From Seiridium cupressi (Eukaryota > Ascomycota > Sordariomycetes > Amphisphaeriales > Sporocadaceae): a stretch of 50,827 nucleotides of DNA. Both the position numbers and the translations under genes were made by a program. This document shows positions 1-11,259 of this stretch, one piece after another. Position 1 is the stretch's first letter. Each line of letters opens with the position of its first letter. The notes below the pieces were generated by a model, which was given only the letters and a program-made list of their open reading frames with translations, searched no databases and had not been told where the DNA came from. The stretch spans positions 1-50,827 of the forward strand of contig JARVKI010000168.1 of the NCBI GenBank assembly GCA_036674765.1, given 5' to 3'.

Positions 1-111
1 CCTAACCCTAACCCTAACCCTAACCCTAACCCTAACCCTAACCCTAACCCTAACCCTAACCCTAACCCTAACCCTAACCCTAACCCTAACCCTAACCCTA
101 ACCCTAACCCC
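1..111. repeat. Telomere, (CCCTAA)n
   Basis: Eighteen perfect hexamers (CCTAAC register) occupy bases 1-108, followed by CCC. This is the C-rich strand of a TTAGGG telomere, so the left edge of the window is a real chromosome end. The array has no variant repeats. The unique sequence begins at once with a (TTA)6 run. Confidence 0.99.
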
Positions 112-129
112 TTATTATTATTATTATTA
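112..129. repeat. (TTA)6 microsatellite at the telomere junction
   Basis: Six TTA units directly abut the telomere array. They are followed by GGG, which makes one TTAGGG in the opposite orientation to the array (127-132). Read toward the chromosome end, the junction is CCCTAA, then TAA repeats, then AAGGGG, then TTAGGG repeats. Confidence 0.9.
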
Positions 130-141
130 GGGTATCATAAA

Positions 142-768
142 TCAAGTCAGTGCAACGACACCTCCCATTACAGCACCGACCCGCGTTGGATAGCGCTCGC
201 CGCATTTGGTGTTGGTGTTAGCTGCGAACCGCTAGTGGAGGTACTGCTATCGCTGCTGCTACTATTGTTATTCCTAGTAACCTGGCTTGTAGTTCCACTT
301 GTGGGCGGTTGTGTTGTAAATACAGGGCTGTTGCTTTCATCCGTTCCCCGATCCCCGAAGCGTCGTCGTTGTGGCTGTGGGAGTGGCAGTCCGCACTGTC
401 GTGGTAGGTGAAGTAGTGCTGTCTTCTACGGCGCTAGTGGTTATAAATGTGTTCGTTGGGGTTGAAACCATGAAAGATGTTGATTTGCTGAAGCAGGGTA
501 GGTAGGAAGGTGTGTCTACACAGGCAGCTGTGCCTATATAGGCGCCACAATATGGGTTTGTGGTCTTTGGAGCGGCTCGGCCGCGGCCGCAATCGAGGGG
601 GTCGCAAATCTGCCCATAATCGGGATCATACCAGTGACCAAAAGTATGGGTCGAACAACCTACTGCATAGGCGCTCCCAGCTGCAACAAGCAGCAAGGGT
701 ATGGCAGATAAAATTATAGAGTTTTTATTGACTGCTGGAAATCTTGTAGATTTAATGGTAAATGCCAC
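142..768 (-). pseudogene. Remnant of a secreted Cys-rich, Ser/Thr-rich surface protein gene, cut off by the telomere
   Basis: The 337-768 ORF encodes a hydrophobic leader (NSIILSAIPLLLVAAGSAYA), then a cysteine-rich module with HWYDPDYGQICDPLDCG and YLPCF motifs, then a Ser/Thr-rich tail. It has no ATG: the first codon of the open frame is GTG, and the place where a leader Met would be expected reads ATA. The frame stops at 337-339. A Ser/Thr/Asn-rich stalk continues in a second frame (about 359 to 168), and a Gly/Ala/Val-rich stretch like the start of a membrane segment (GAVMGGVVALT) follows in a third frame, ending at 142 just before the telomere. I infer a wall or GPI-type protein broken by two frame changes, a lost start and chromosome truncation. 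Similar CDPLDCG-type modules occur in fungal secreted proteins of unknown role, by my recollection. A TATA-like TTATATAA lies at 822-829. Confidence 0.55.
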
Positions 769-1938
769 ACGAAGCAGGAGAGTAAAGGTTTACGGACTCA
801 AGATCTAAGATTCGGGGGCTGTTATATAAGTCGTTTGAAAAGATTTCCGTGGTCAAGCCCAGCGAGTTTCCGGAAATAAAACGATTTCGCTAGACCCTGT
901 CGATTAGTTTTTCTGTTCTTCGACTGTGCCGCTCAGCTGCATACACGAGGCTAGCTATTCATAGTCAGCTCATCGATTGCAAAGCTCATTTGCTCATCGT
1001 CCCGAGTCCGTGGCTGCGCGTTTTCGTGTCAAACTATATTCTAATATAGAGCTTCACGACTGTATTGTTGGCATCAAACCGGACAACGGACGGCACCGAA
1101 ATATGGATTGCATGTGTCGCATAACCTTAAAGCCAAGCTTAATTCAACCATGTGGGCCATGGGAAAGCCAAGGGAGCTGTCCCTCCCTTAGGCGCCTAAA
1201 CAACTTATAATTTGCCGCCTGTTAAAAATGAGGTCACTAGGGCTAGTTCGCGTATTTCTATGTCTATACCGACTTCAGTCAGATCATTAGTAAAGCACTT
1301 TGCCCCACAGCAATATCTCATTTCCCTTCAGTCACAATAGCAATGCGTGCCGTCTCAACTCGGTTTTGGTGGAGCCTGGCATTGAATAATGACTTTGCGC
1401 GATGTATATCGCATCATTCTTCTCTTGTAAATGATACCCCCAAAAACCATCCATAGGTGGCCTCTATGTGTCCATGTTGATACCTCGGAGGCAACTCGCT
1501 GGTGGGCTTTGCACTTTGGTACGGTCAGTTCAACACTCTACTCACTACACGAAACTGAGCTCGAAGCCCAAAGGCCAACTATAGTCCGACCTCTCCAGAA
1601 CTGTCCCACTCGATGATCTTAGAAACACTGCACCGGGGAAAATCTCTCAGCAGTCTGGCCACTTGTTAGTTGTGCATGGCTGAAGCCTACCAGACGATCG
1701 GTTCATACAATGGACTAGAACAGAACATTTACGGATACAGGACACTCAACTATTGACTAAACCAGATAGATTTTTAGACGCATGAATCACCCTACTGAAG
1801 ACTAGAACTAAACTTGGCTGATATACAGGTGAACATGTGAAAGAAAATGGGCACAAGCACGACTCGGTTTATAGAAGAACATAGTTGCATCGTCGAGAAT
1901 TGCGAGAAGGGTAATGACCGTGGGTGAGGTGAAATGAG
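769..1938. other. Intergenic, no gene seen
   Basis: Only short ORFs without recognisable composition are present. The TTATATAA at 822-829 could be the promoter of the broken gene to its left. I see no RNA gene or terminal inverted repeats. Confidence 0.6.
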
Positions 1939-3651
1939 TTATTCACGAACTGGGAAGTGGCGTCGGAGTTCTCGAACGTCACCGAAGACCTGGCTGAACT
2001 GCTGAGACTCGCGACGGATTGGTGGCGTTCTGACCTCCCTGGTTTCGGCTTGGGAAGACTCTGCGCATTCCCCGATTGATCTTCGCCCTCCAATCCGAGA
2101 CCCTATGCGACTTGCACCGCTCGGCTGCTCGTACAAGGGTAGTTGTGCAGCAGGAACGAAAGGGGAGATACTAGACTTCCCCATGTCATCACGGAGAATC
2201 TTGACTTGATCCTTCATGACTCGATAGAACTCGTACTGCTCTGGTCCTCCTTCGCCTTCGAAAGCGTTCACAGGATCTTGACCCCTTGCCAAGACAAGGA
2301 GAGTAGCCACATATGCTTCCTGCATGTATGCGAACGAGAAGTTATCCATCAACTCAGCGATCGGCTGACACAGAGACTTGGGAAAGTCAATGTTGGGCTT
2401 GTCATCAAGTTTCGACTGCCAATACTCGCAGTATAGGGCTCGTTCGTTCTGTATTCACTTAGCATCGGCAGTGCACAGGTAGCTGACCATACTCACCAAG
2501 TTAGGCAACGGAAACAGATACTTTCGATCGAAACGGCTGGGACGCTTCGAGAGGCCGGGATCCAAGCGGTCAACTGCATTGTCAAGATTAGAGTGAAATA
2601 CAAGACTCAGCGCGACCAGTTAACCTACGGTAGTTTGTGGTTGCCACCATCAAAATGCCGTCGTTGTTCTCCAGACCATCGACCTCGTTGAAAAAGTAGG
2701 ATCTGGTGTTTGCAGTCACAATGGTTTCGATATCCTCCAGAACAAGGAGGCAAGGAGACATTGATCTTGCAAACTGGAATACAGATCTGATGCTGTATGT
2801 CTGCGGTGCGCTCTTGACATACAAGGACGGGATTTTCTTCTTGCGTTGATACAGAGTGTGCATCAACGCCTTGATAGAGATGGTCTTGCCGTTTCCCACA
2901 GGCCCGTGGAAGATCAGCCCACGCTTCCAAGGCACTCCATACTCCTCATAAATCTCTTTACTATCGAAGAACTTGCCACTAACGTCTGTCAGATCCTTCT
3001 TCATTTTCGGGTCTAGGATGACCTTGTCCCAAGATGCCTTCCGGACCTGCTCGAACAATGCCTTTGATGCTGACCAGTAGCCATCGTAGACGTAGATAAA
3101 GTCCTCGTCGACCGAATACCACTCACCGATCGTCAGAATCAGCTTGTCGGTGATGGCAGAATTGGACAAGGTCGTTTCATCACCACGTGGCTCCTTCAAA
3201 ATATATTGCAACTGTTGCAGGCCGACAATGACGGTGTAGAGGATGAAATGCTCATTGTTCCAGCTGTACCGATACTTTGCAAAGAACCTTGATTCTGCTA
3301 GCGAGCCCTTTCCGTGGCGGGTTCTCGGCGCAGCATATCCTCGCCACCTGACAACGGGCTCGTCATCCAAATCGAGATCAGCTTGAGCGTAGCCGGCAGC
3401 CGCAAACTGGAGCAGATTGACGTTTCCACTTGGAGTGATACTATGCGAGGCGTTAGCACCTCAAACTTAGAGAGGTTTATGGACAAAACATGCGTTACGA
3501 TAAGCTCAGGGTACTGCGTTCTCAGATCAGTGAGAAGATGGGTCTGCAGATCGGCTACCTTGGCAGAGGTGCGGTCGAGGTAGGGATCGAAGAACTCGGG
3601 CGGTGAACTCTCCGTCCCCGTTACAAAAGTGAAGGGCTCGAGGGGTTCCAT
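1939..3651 (-). CDS. BCS1-like AAA ATPase
   Basis: This is a four-exon gene: 3651-3515, 3440-2629, 2573-2497 and 2448-1939, giving 511 aa. The splices restore the family sequence NYLDRLDPGLSKRPSRFDRKYLFPLP across the second intron and an alpha-helical EYWQSKL segment across the third. Walker A (GPVGNGKT) falls near residues 225-232, Walker B (LLVLEDIE) near 277-284 and the arginine-rich SRFDRK after the sensor region. The N-terminal half resembles the BCS1-N-like region of fungal AAA proteins, but I see no transmembrane helix. That separates it from mitochondrial Bcs1, the Rieske-protein translocase of complex III. It is more likely a cytosolic member of the large fungal BCS1-like expansion with unknown substrate. 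The start is the ATG at 3651; upstream codons lack ATG. The first intron could instead begin at 3484 (44 bp), but the 74-bp version has the better donor. Confidence 0.9.
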
Positions 3652-5784
3652 AATCGACGCCCTCTGTCTCGTGGCCACGATGATGTGGTGGAGAATGATA
3701 GAAATTGTTTATGGCAAATGCAATGCAAGACGAAGAGTTGTCGTTAAGCGAAATGGCCAGTTTTGCCAACAGCTTGGAGCCTCATGGTTGCATCAAGGCA
3801 GCCTAGCGGGATTACGATCCCAGCCATAGACCCCCAAGGTAATAGGCCGTTGAAGAAGTGCGGGGGTTCAATGTAGGGATCAGACGCCCAACCATTCAAA
3901 ATAGGCAAGTGAGGCAAGTAGAGCGCCTCGGCTAAGCCCCACCTTTACTCGCCCCAGCCACAATCTAAGTCAAGGTCCTTTCATGATCGATAGGATGTCT
4001 TTCTTTGATCGTATATATGAAGCTGAAATATCTATAACCACAGTGATTGTTGTTGAAATGTGGGTGGCTGATACGCCCCACACTGTGGCTGTATAGAGCG
4101 GGAGGCGCTCCCACATCCTTCAAAGGTTGCTCTTCAAGCGACTACAATACACTATGTTGAACATATACCGTATCACAATTACGTTGGTTCATGAAGCGGT
4201 TTCAAGTCTGGTTTTTGCTGGTGGCTAGGACTGATGTAGGGTGCCCTAACCTACGTGTTATCAAGTTAACGTTCGTGTTAGAATAAGTTGCCTTGACATG
4301 TCTATAACGCCTCCGCATGGAAATCCAAGTATGCATTCATTCACTTGTTAAGCCCTTCTTCTGGCTGATCGTCAGCAAGATCATTATCGCCTCAATTGAT
4401 CAACATCGTGACCAGTGAGCAAGGCAGCGATTGTCTTGTTGGAATTTATCACTTTTCCAAGGCTACGCTTCGGACATCTTCGTCACAATCATTAATTCCT
4501 TCTTTGTACAGTTAATCTACGTTATTCTTCCAGTTCGGAAAGCCGTGTGCAAGCTTCAATTGTTTGCAACAACTATTGCCTCCAGTCTCGACCATTCTAT
4601 CATCTATGGTGCGCTGGGTTATGTGTATCCTCCATATATTGCTTGCATTGTTTATTGCAGGCAAATAACATCCATACTGCGTCATCGACTAACATACCAG
4701 GATAGCAGGGGCTATTTTTGAGACCAACAAAAGGATCACAGGGCAGTCCAGCAGGTCTAACATGGCTCTGTTGCCACCAGGGAAACAGTGGTGTGACTAG
4801 CTGGAAGGTCTCCACCATTCAAGTCTTCCTAAAGGTGTCTTGTGTATATATTAAGTGCCCCCTTCTTAGTTTGCCTTCGTGTCTGGGGTTTCGGGCCCCG
4901 TCCTGGTAAATTGACTTTTTATGTTCTCTGTTCTCGCCTTTCAGGTCAACGCTATACAAATGGTAGCATTGACATTATATTAAGTCACCGATTAGGTAGT
5001 AGTTAGTGTTAAAATGGAACGAAGGTTATGAGGTGAATTGAGTGATTGATTGAGTATCAGAGAGCGCCGGAGGCAGGAGGAGGTAGCTAGTCTATATGTA
5101 GTGGCTGAGAAGCCCGATAATCCAGGTGGCTGGAGCCCCTTATTCTAACAGTTAGTTCCGATAAGCTTCTGTGCCTGTGGCAAGATGTAGTTCTGCAGCG
5201 TTCTTTACACAGCAGCTTTCGAGAGCGCCGATATAAGCGGGCGCGGGGTAGAGCAGCTCAGTTCTTTGGCTTGACATAGCAAGGCCATAACTATCACGGA
5301 GGAAGCTCATCAAGCTCGCAATTTCCGAACAAACGCTCCTTTCTCTTTTTTCTACGCCGTAGCTTGAACCGTATACTCATTGTTCAACGTTACGCAACCA
5401 AGTGTCCAGGATCACTAATGTTGCAAAACCTGGTGATCTGTGGCTACCAAGCTCGATGCGTTGCTAAATATGATAGACTGATCTCTGATGCCTTGTCTTT
5501 GTCCTTCGAGGAGGGTCGGTCTATCTTTTCGGAAAGGTCGGTTCTTGTTCGGTTTTGTTATACAGCTTACTTTTATAACTGCCCTCGGCGCCCATGCATG
5601 TGCAGCGATTTTCAGCCCTATGAGGCCGCGAGCTGCTTGACAGCATTGTGGAGAACAGGTAATTGGCCCAGCTTCTGCTCTGCACATATACTTTTGAGTA
5701 AACTTCTTGAGCCCACACTAGGCAATACAGAGTAGTTGTAGTATCTTCTTATTACCATGTAAAATTATTATGTACGTATTAAAA
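3652..5784. other. Intergenic, no gene supported
   Basis: Short ORFs on both strands show no coherent protein composition, and flanking frames do not extend them. The 3' end of the hydrolase gene and the 5' end of the AAA ATPase gene both face this region. I see no repeat structure or RNA gene. Confidence 0.55.
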
Positions 5785-7389
5785 TTATATATCGATACTC
5801 GATAAGACTGATAGCCGGTTTACTCCACCGCAAGCACCAGTCGCGCTGGCATCTGGACAAGCACCTGCGCAAGATGTCTCGACAACATTTGTGCTTTGGC
5901 TCCCCATAGCATTTCCGCAATAACAATTCTGCCAACTAATCCCAGCAATGGAATAGCCCATATTGGTGCAGACGGTAGAACAATATGCGCGCGAGTTCAG
6001 GTCACCCACATATGCAGAAACTGGTAACGCTCCGACACTCTGGGCATTGTCAACGTCGGACCAGCATCCTCGATAAACTTTGTTGCCAGAATATACGGTC
6101 GTATCTGTACCGACAAGAGGCTGCGAGTTGTATGCAGGATCCGGGTAGGGATCGTCGTACGTATCATAGCGGGGGTATCCAAAGTCGTAGGAACGACGTC
6201 CGAGTCCGTCCCAGTTGTCGATGAACAGACGAGCCCGCCCAGACACATCCTGGAACATGGTAGGGGCGTCGTGGGTCGAGTTGACAATGTCTACTGTCTG
6301 ACAAGGCCCGGCAGGATTTTGACATTGGGCGGGGAATGTCTTGATAAACTCGAAGAACCTCTCATTGCGATCTGCACCAGTGGTATACTGGGCGCATTCG
6401 TCGTCTGGGTTGTAGTCGCCCTTGTCCCTAGAGGCTCTGGCATATGCAATGGTCCGGTTCATGTAGTTGGCCAACAGAGCCTCGCGGCCGGCAGCGACCA
6501 GCTCCGTATTATATGTCATGGCTGTAGACTGCGGCGTTCCATAGGAATCATAGTTGGTGAACCCTTCGCGGTAGTAGTCGTATTCGGTCGCACACTTTCC
6601 AGTTGAAAGTGGGCGATCAGTGGAGAACCATACAAGACTGTTTGGGTCTCCGATCCAGTAGCTTACAGGTGTATCGATGCCGAGCTGGGCTCCTGTCTTG
6701 CCAACGGCAGCGAATCGGTTGGCCATCTGCCCGCCCATCGAGTGCCCAGATACGACGATCTGATTGATATTCGGGAACATCTCTTTGTTGCCGTAGAACT
6801 GAATAATCTGATCCAGCGTGTGAAAGGCAGATACCGTCTGGGTATTCGGGGGATATTCGTTGTTGGCGCCGCCGGACCAGTTGTCGTCATACCAAACCAG
6901 CGCAGGTGAGGGATACTTCTCCGCGGGCGTGGCACCATTGGCATTGTAAGGATATCCCGTCCCTGCGTCGTCGTCGTTGGGATAGTACGGCGCCGTAATA
7001 GCAACGGTGTCTAGGCTGATCTCGTCGTCCTGCACCAACTGCAGCGCCTGAATCATGGCTGCATGATAGTTCCATGGATCCGCCCTTGCGCCGTGGATCA
7101 CGATGACAGCACGTTTCAAGTCAGCATCTACTGGCCGTCCACCAGTAGTGTTGAGCGACGAAAATGTCAACAAGCTCAAGTCTCCGGCAGCATCGGAGGT
7201 ACACACATGAGCTCCGGAAGGATCTCTGATCTTGAAGAAGGTGATCTCGGACCGATCATGTGTGGCTGTAAGGCTGTTCTCGAACGCTGTCCCGGTATAC
7301 TGGCCTGGCACCACCTCTTCACATTGTGCCGATACAATGCTCGGAAGGCTCGCGGCTGCGAAGGCCAGCACCGAACTGGAGACGCGCAT
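5785..7389 (-). CDS. Secreted alpha/beta hydrolase with C-terminal WSC domain
   Basis: This is a single exon of 534 aa starting at the ATG at 7389. The ORF is open upstream to 7470, but translation from 7389 gives a clear signal peptide (MRVSSSVLAFAAASLPSIVSA). A catalytic region with IVIHGARADPWNYH, like an oxyanion-hole strand, leads to the nucleophile elbow GHSMGG near residues 215-220 (Ser217). A candidate acid-histidine part is NSTHDAPTMF further on. Residues about 439-531 form a WSC domain: YRGCWSD, evenly spaced Cys, and the WQNCYCGN signature. WSC domains bind carbohydrate, so the enzyme is probably held at a glycan or cell-wall surface. The substrate is unknown; polyester, lipid or carbohydrate-ester cleavage are all possible. 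It stands alone, with long gene-free flanks on both sides. Confidence 0.9.
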   Translation of the reverse strand: MRVSSSVLAFAAASLPSIVSAQCEEVVPGQYTGTAFENSLTATHDRSEITFFKIRDPSGAHVCTSDAAGDLSLLTFSSLNTTGGRPVDADLKRAVIVIHGARADPWNYHAAMIQALQLVQDDEISLDTVAITAPYYPNDDDAGTGYPYNANGATPAEKYPSPALVWYDDNWSGGANNEYPPNTQTVSAFHTLDQIIQFYGNKEMFPNINQIVVSGHSMGGQMANRFAAVGKTGAQLGIDTPVSYWIGDPNSLVWFSTDRPLSTGKCATEYDYYREGFTNYDSYGTPQSTAMTYNTELVAAGREALLANYMNRTIAYARASRDKGDYNPDDECAQYTTGADRNERFFEFIKTFPAQCQNPAGPCQTVDIVNSTHDAPTMFQDVSGRARLFIDNWDGLGRRSYDFGYPRYDTYDDPYPDPAYNSQPLVGTDTTVYSGNKVYRGCWSDVDNAQSVGALPVSAYVGDLNSRAYCSTVCTNMGYSIAGISWQNCYCGNAMGSQSTNVVETSCAGACPDASATGACGGVNRLSVLSSIDI

Positions 7390-10378
7390 TGCTGTGGTGG
7401 AAAAACGCAATGGAGTCACGGGCCAGCACTCTCGGGAACAAGCAGCATGTTGGCACGAGAAGGGGTCCAATTCAGATGGCCCTGTCCAGGGTTCCTTTTA
7501 TGTTTTAATCCCTTGGAGATACTAGTGCCCGTATTCAAAGATGATCGGAAAGTCTCGTTCAGTCGACGAAGCAGCTAAAAAGTACAGCACATGTCGATCA
7601 GGCTACATTTTGGGCTGCGCTTATCCAGTCTGTAGATTGCATATCATAATTTCCGATCGCTTAGCATATCGACTTATGTGGGCTTGTGGGTATGGACGAG
7701 TTTGTGGGATACGATTCCAATCGGTTTATTCCGGGGTTACAGTCGTCTATGGCACCGGGCCCATGTTCGGTCCAAGCCGAACAGTGTTACCACGACCAAA
7801 TGCTTGCATGAGATGGTATTCTGGGTGACTTGCTCTCTGAGTAAGCTTCTTAAATGCAGAACTCAAAAAGACCTGCCTATTTGAGCCCTGGTTCTGCCCT
7901 TTCCAGGCTAAAAATAATCCCGTAGAGGACGGTGTATATCGGACTTGTATTGTTTTCCGCGCGACTAACGCCTGGATGCATGCAATTTCGCTAGCACTTG
8001 GCGGAAGCGAAAACCGCAGGACCGATAAGATTCATGGGTTTGCCAAGCTTAAGGTGCATATGCACACCCAAATGCACGACAGCCCCGACAGCTGGGCCTG
8101 CGTGGGTCGCTGGACCTGGGGCTATTCTCGACTGTGAAGACTCTTCACTGTAGACCCTGCGTTCCGTCGGTCCATGCGCGCGTCAAATGATTCTTGTAAT
8201 TGCATCATCTGTCAGAGCGATGGATTGTTGGTGTTACATTGCCCTAACCTTCAATAGTTTGCATGCACCTGCACCCTCCCTCGTATAGGTATGTGCGCCA
8301 GGATGCCAGGCTGATGTTATAGAAGCTAGCTGGTCATTGATGCTGCCGCACGGATAGCGCACAACTTGCTATTTTCAGATATATAGGTACCTACTACAAC
8401 AGGCAAGAATGGTCGCTGGTTTTGCAAATGTGTCGTCTGGCCCTATTTATACCGCGGAGTCTATCTTGCCATGCTTGACCGAAGAAACGCATACATATTG
8501 TTTCTGCTTATGTGAGGGTTTTTGAGAAGTCGTGACTCGTGTGTGTTGCGAGAGAGTTTAGGAAGTACGTCTGCACGGCCTTGCGAAGGGGGCTCCGGGC
8601 TATCCTCGTTATCTTGCTGATCGTTGAGCGATTAGGTTAGAGTTCTCGTCAGCAACGCCGCCAACAGTGCACGGTAGATATCCTAGCCTGCAGATCTCGT
8701 CAGCCCGCAGCTGCCCGCTAGTTAGACTTCGTGTCATGACATCTCTCAGTTCTCGGCTGGACAAGTAGCCAGCGATGAGGCGTAGATCATTTACCAATTG
8801 GGACGCATCGAGGTTTTCCAGTTACTGTATCTATCGCACCGGACCTTACAGCTTGGTGAGAGGGTCACGAGAGCGGGAGGTCGACATCACAGTGCAGGTC
8901 AGTTGTGCACTTCCTTGGCCGACGCAACACGTACTGATCTTTCGCCCGCGGGTATGTAAAGATTTGTCGCGTATCAAAGTTCAACGATGCATCCATCAAT
9001 TGGTTTCCTGTAGTCAGATAACTAGGCGATGTTGCATTCTGCATTCTCGAAATGATAGGATCCTTTGGATGGCTATCTCCATTTGGCTACCCACTCTGTC
9101 CCCGTTTCGCCTCACGCCCGCTGTAGTCAATTATTAACAATATGGCTAGTTCTAGAACACAGCGTATATTACCTCACCCGCGACCGAGGCTCCTGTGTGT
9201 GTGTGTATGTGTTTGTGGCATTCTGGTTTACCATATATTCTCTTGTGTTTCACTGGGAATTCCAAATTTAGACCTTGATGTCCCTCAACGCATTCGAGTA
9301 GGATCGTGGGGGTTACATCGTCTCGGCCTACACGTTCAATCAAGCTCGGCTCGGGGCGACCACAATAACTTCGGACGTTGTCAAGAACTTCTGCTAAACA
9401 ATTAATTGTAGGCGATATAACTAGGTAAGCTTACTACGGATCACTTGCAGTACCAAAAGTCCGGTCATACCCATGGTTCCATCCAATCCACGATACCACG
9501 CGGGATCTCGAAATCACCAAAGCAATCTATTTGTGTCGAGGGTGCACTGCAGCTAGAACTGTTCTATTGAAACGGAACAGCGCTCAAGGCAAAACTGGTT
9601 GTACTGGCCACTTGGGGATAAAGGGCGACAATGACCCGAAGGAGCCAGTTTTGGTGGGGGGACACTACAATGTGGTTTGCACAGAAACGCTACCTAATAA
9701 ATCAGCCAAAGATAAAGAGCCTTCAGCTTAGCTTTGCTACTCTGTGCGCACTACTTCGTGGATTTTGGTCGCACGCTGACTGTACCCACGCTGACCTCAG
9801 ATAGAAATACTCTGTCTTAAAACAAAGTACCAATGAATTAGTCAGTGCTTTTTGGGTTGATCTAAATAGATGTCTTAACTAGCCCAACTAAATCCCATAC
9901 TCTCCTGAGACTGCTCCATAATATTCCCATCGGTGTAGTGCTCAAGCACTAGTGAGTCGCACGTAGCATTGTGCTGCGAACTTGTTACGTGCGCGGCAGA
10001 ACGAATAGCTGGCCAACTATGCGCTAACAGAACACTATGTAACCCCAACCAGGTTCCGACCAGACGGTCTGCGGCGGAACTACCTACAGGCGACCCAGAG
10101 CCCAACCGGCTATACGGATAACTCGACAATGATTGCCTAGATCGCAGCTGTCCAAACATCTGTACCAGACAGTATGGGCAGCTTGAAAGAGCCAGCCCCT
10201 TTCGAGAGTATCACAAACTCTACGCAAATACCGACCAGCGTCGAGGAAATCTTTAGGGCCTTGGAACGTGCCCTAGACGCAGTCGGACATAGCAGCCGCA
10301 GAGCCTGTAACAGCACGTGCGAATCTAGCGGAATACGCCCGCTTTTACCCATGGGCTGTGCGTCAGGGTGCATCCGAT
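7390..10378. other. Gene-poor interval
   Basis: About 3 kb with no supported gene. Scattered short ORFs (for example 8775-9137) have no recognisable pattern. A short GT-rich microsatellite lies at about 9192-9215. An open minus-strand frame at 9875-10159 may belong to the decayed material that continues to 10740, but it cannot be joined in one frame. Confidence 0.5.
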
Positions 10379-10740
10379 CTAGGTAGGTACGTTCATCGAT
10401 ATATTCATGCAATTCGCCCATTTCGATCTTTCTCCCATCCAATGATGCGAGAGAGCAACAATAATGCCTGTTTCCCAAATTCTGGTATTTACTTCCGGCC
10501 CGCTGAACCGGAGGATTCGGGTATATGTCCACAGAAGCCATTCGCCATTGACTGTGTCCAACTCCAATCCACTCCATATTGATTCCAATTAGTGGGCAAT
10601 CACGTATACCAGCTTTCCGTCGAAGAAGACATTGTCTGTCCACCAAGAATGTGACCATCCCAGTTATAAAAACAGCCCACTGTTAAAGGATTAGTCACAC
10701 TGTTGTCTAGATGGTGTCATGACCAGTCGGGAAGCTGGGG
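10379..10740 (-). pseudogene. Decayed gene fragment, unknown family
   Basis: One minus-strand frame from 10740 to 10379 has protein-like composition (SWWTDNVFFDGKLVYVIAH, then SIWSGLELDTVNGEWLLW). It is interrupted by three TAA codons at 10691-10693, 10664-10666 and 10589-10591, and ends at TAG 10379-10381. Each TAA is one C-to-T change from CAA, in CpA context. A second open frame (about 10430-10137) may carry the continuation after a frameshift. I do not recognise the family. The alternative is chance open frames, so confidence is low. Confidence 0.35.
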
Positions 10741-11259
10741 TTGACAGCCCCAAGATTAATATGTTGCAATTTCCATGATATCATTGTCCGCTTGTACGTC
10801 ACTGCCAGATCAACCGATATCAATTGGTTAGACTACCTTCTGTATCTCTCATTCGATTCGTCCATCTAGTACCAACTTTATACCGTGATCCTCTCACACT
10901 AAGTCTATATTTTACTGTATACTCACTCTTCGCTTGCGTGTGTTTTCTACCTCCGGTCTTCCCCGAGAACAATGTGAAAAGTCAACGAGCAGCATAAATA
11001 GCCTCTCTGGAAATATAGCCGTATTGGTGACGCATAGCTACAGTAGGCAGATGTGTCCAAAGTGCACCTATCCCCCTAAGCACAAGTTAACGGGCAACTG
11101 CGGTCGAGCTCAAATATCGCTGGGACATATATCGGAAGCGAGGTTTAGGGATCAAGTATCGGTCTATAGCTATCTCCATCTAGCCATATCAGAGTTCGGT
11201 TTTAAATTGCAAGTACTTGCACATTCAGGGTTCCAGACTCTATGACCTAGTAATGAAAA
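10741..11259. other. Intergenic
   Basis: No supported gene. A plus-strand ORF at 10934-11245 has no recognisable features and runs up to the end of the neighbouring pseudogene. Confidence 0.5.

Noticed and set aside
337..768. Intact small secreted protein (143 aa)
   Set aside because: The first codon is GTG with no ATG available, and the Ser/Thr stalk continues in another frame past the stop, so it is listed as a remnant.
8775..9405. Overlapping plus-strand ORFs
   Set aside because: Composition is not protein-like, they overlap in different frames and no family pattern is seen.
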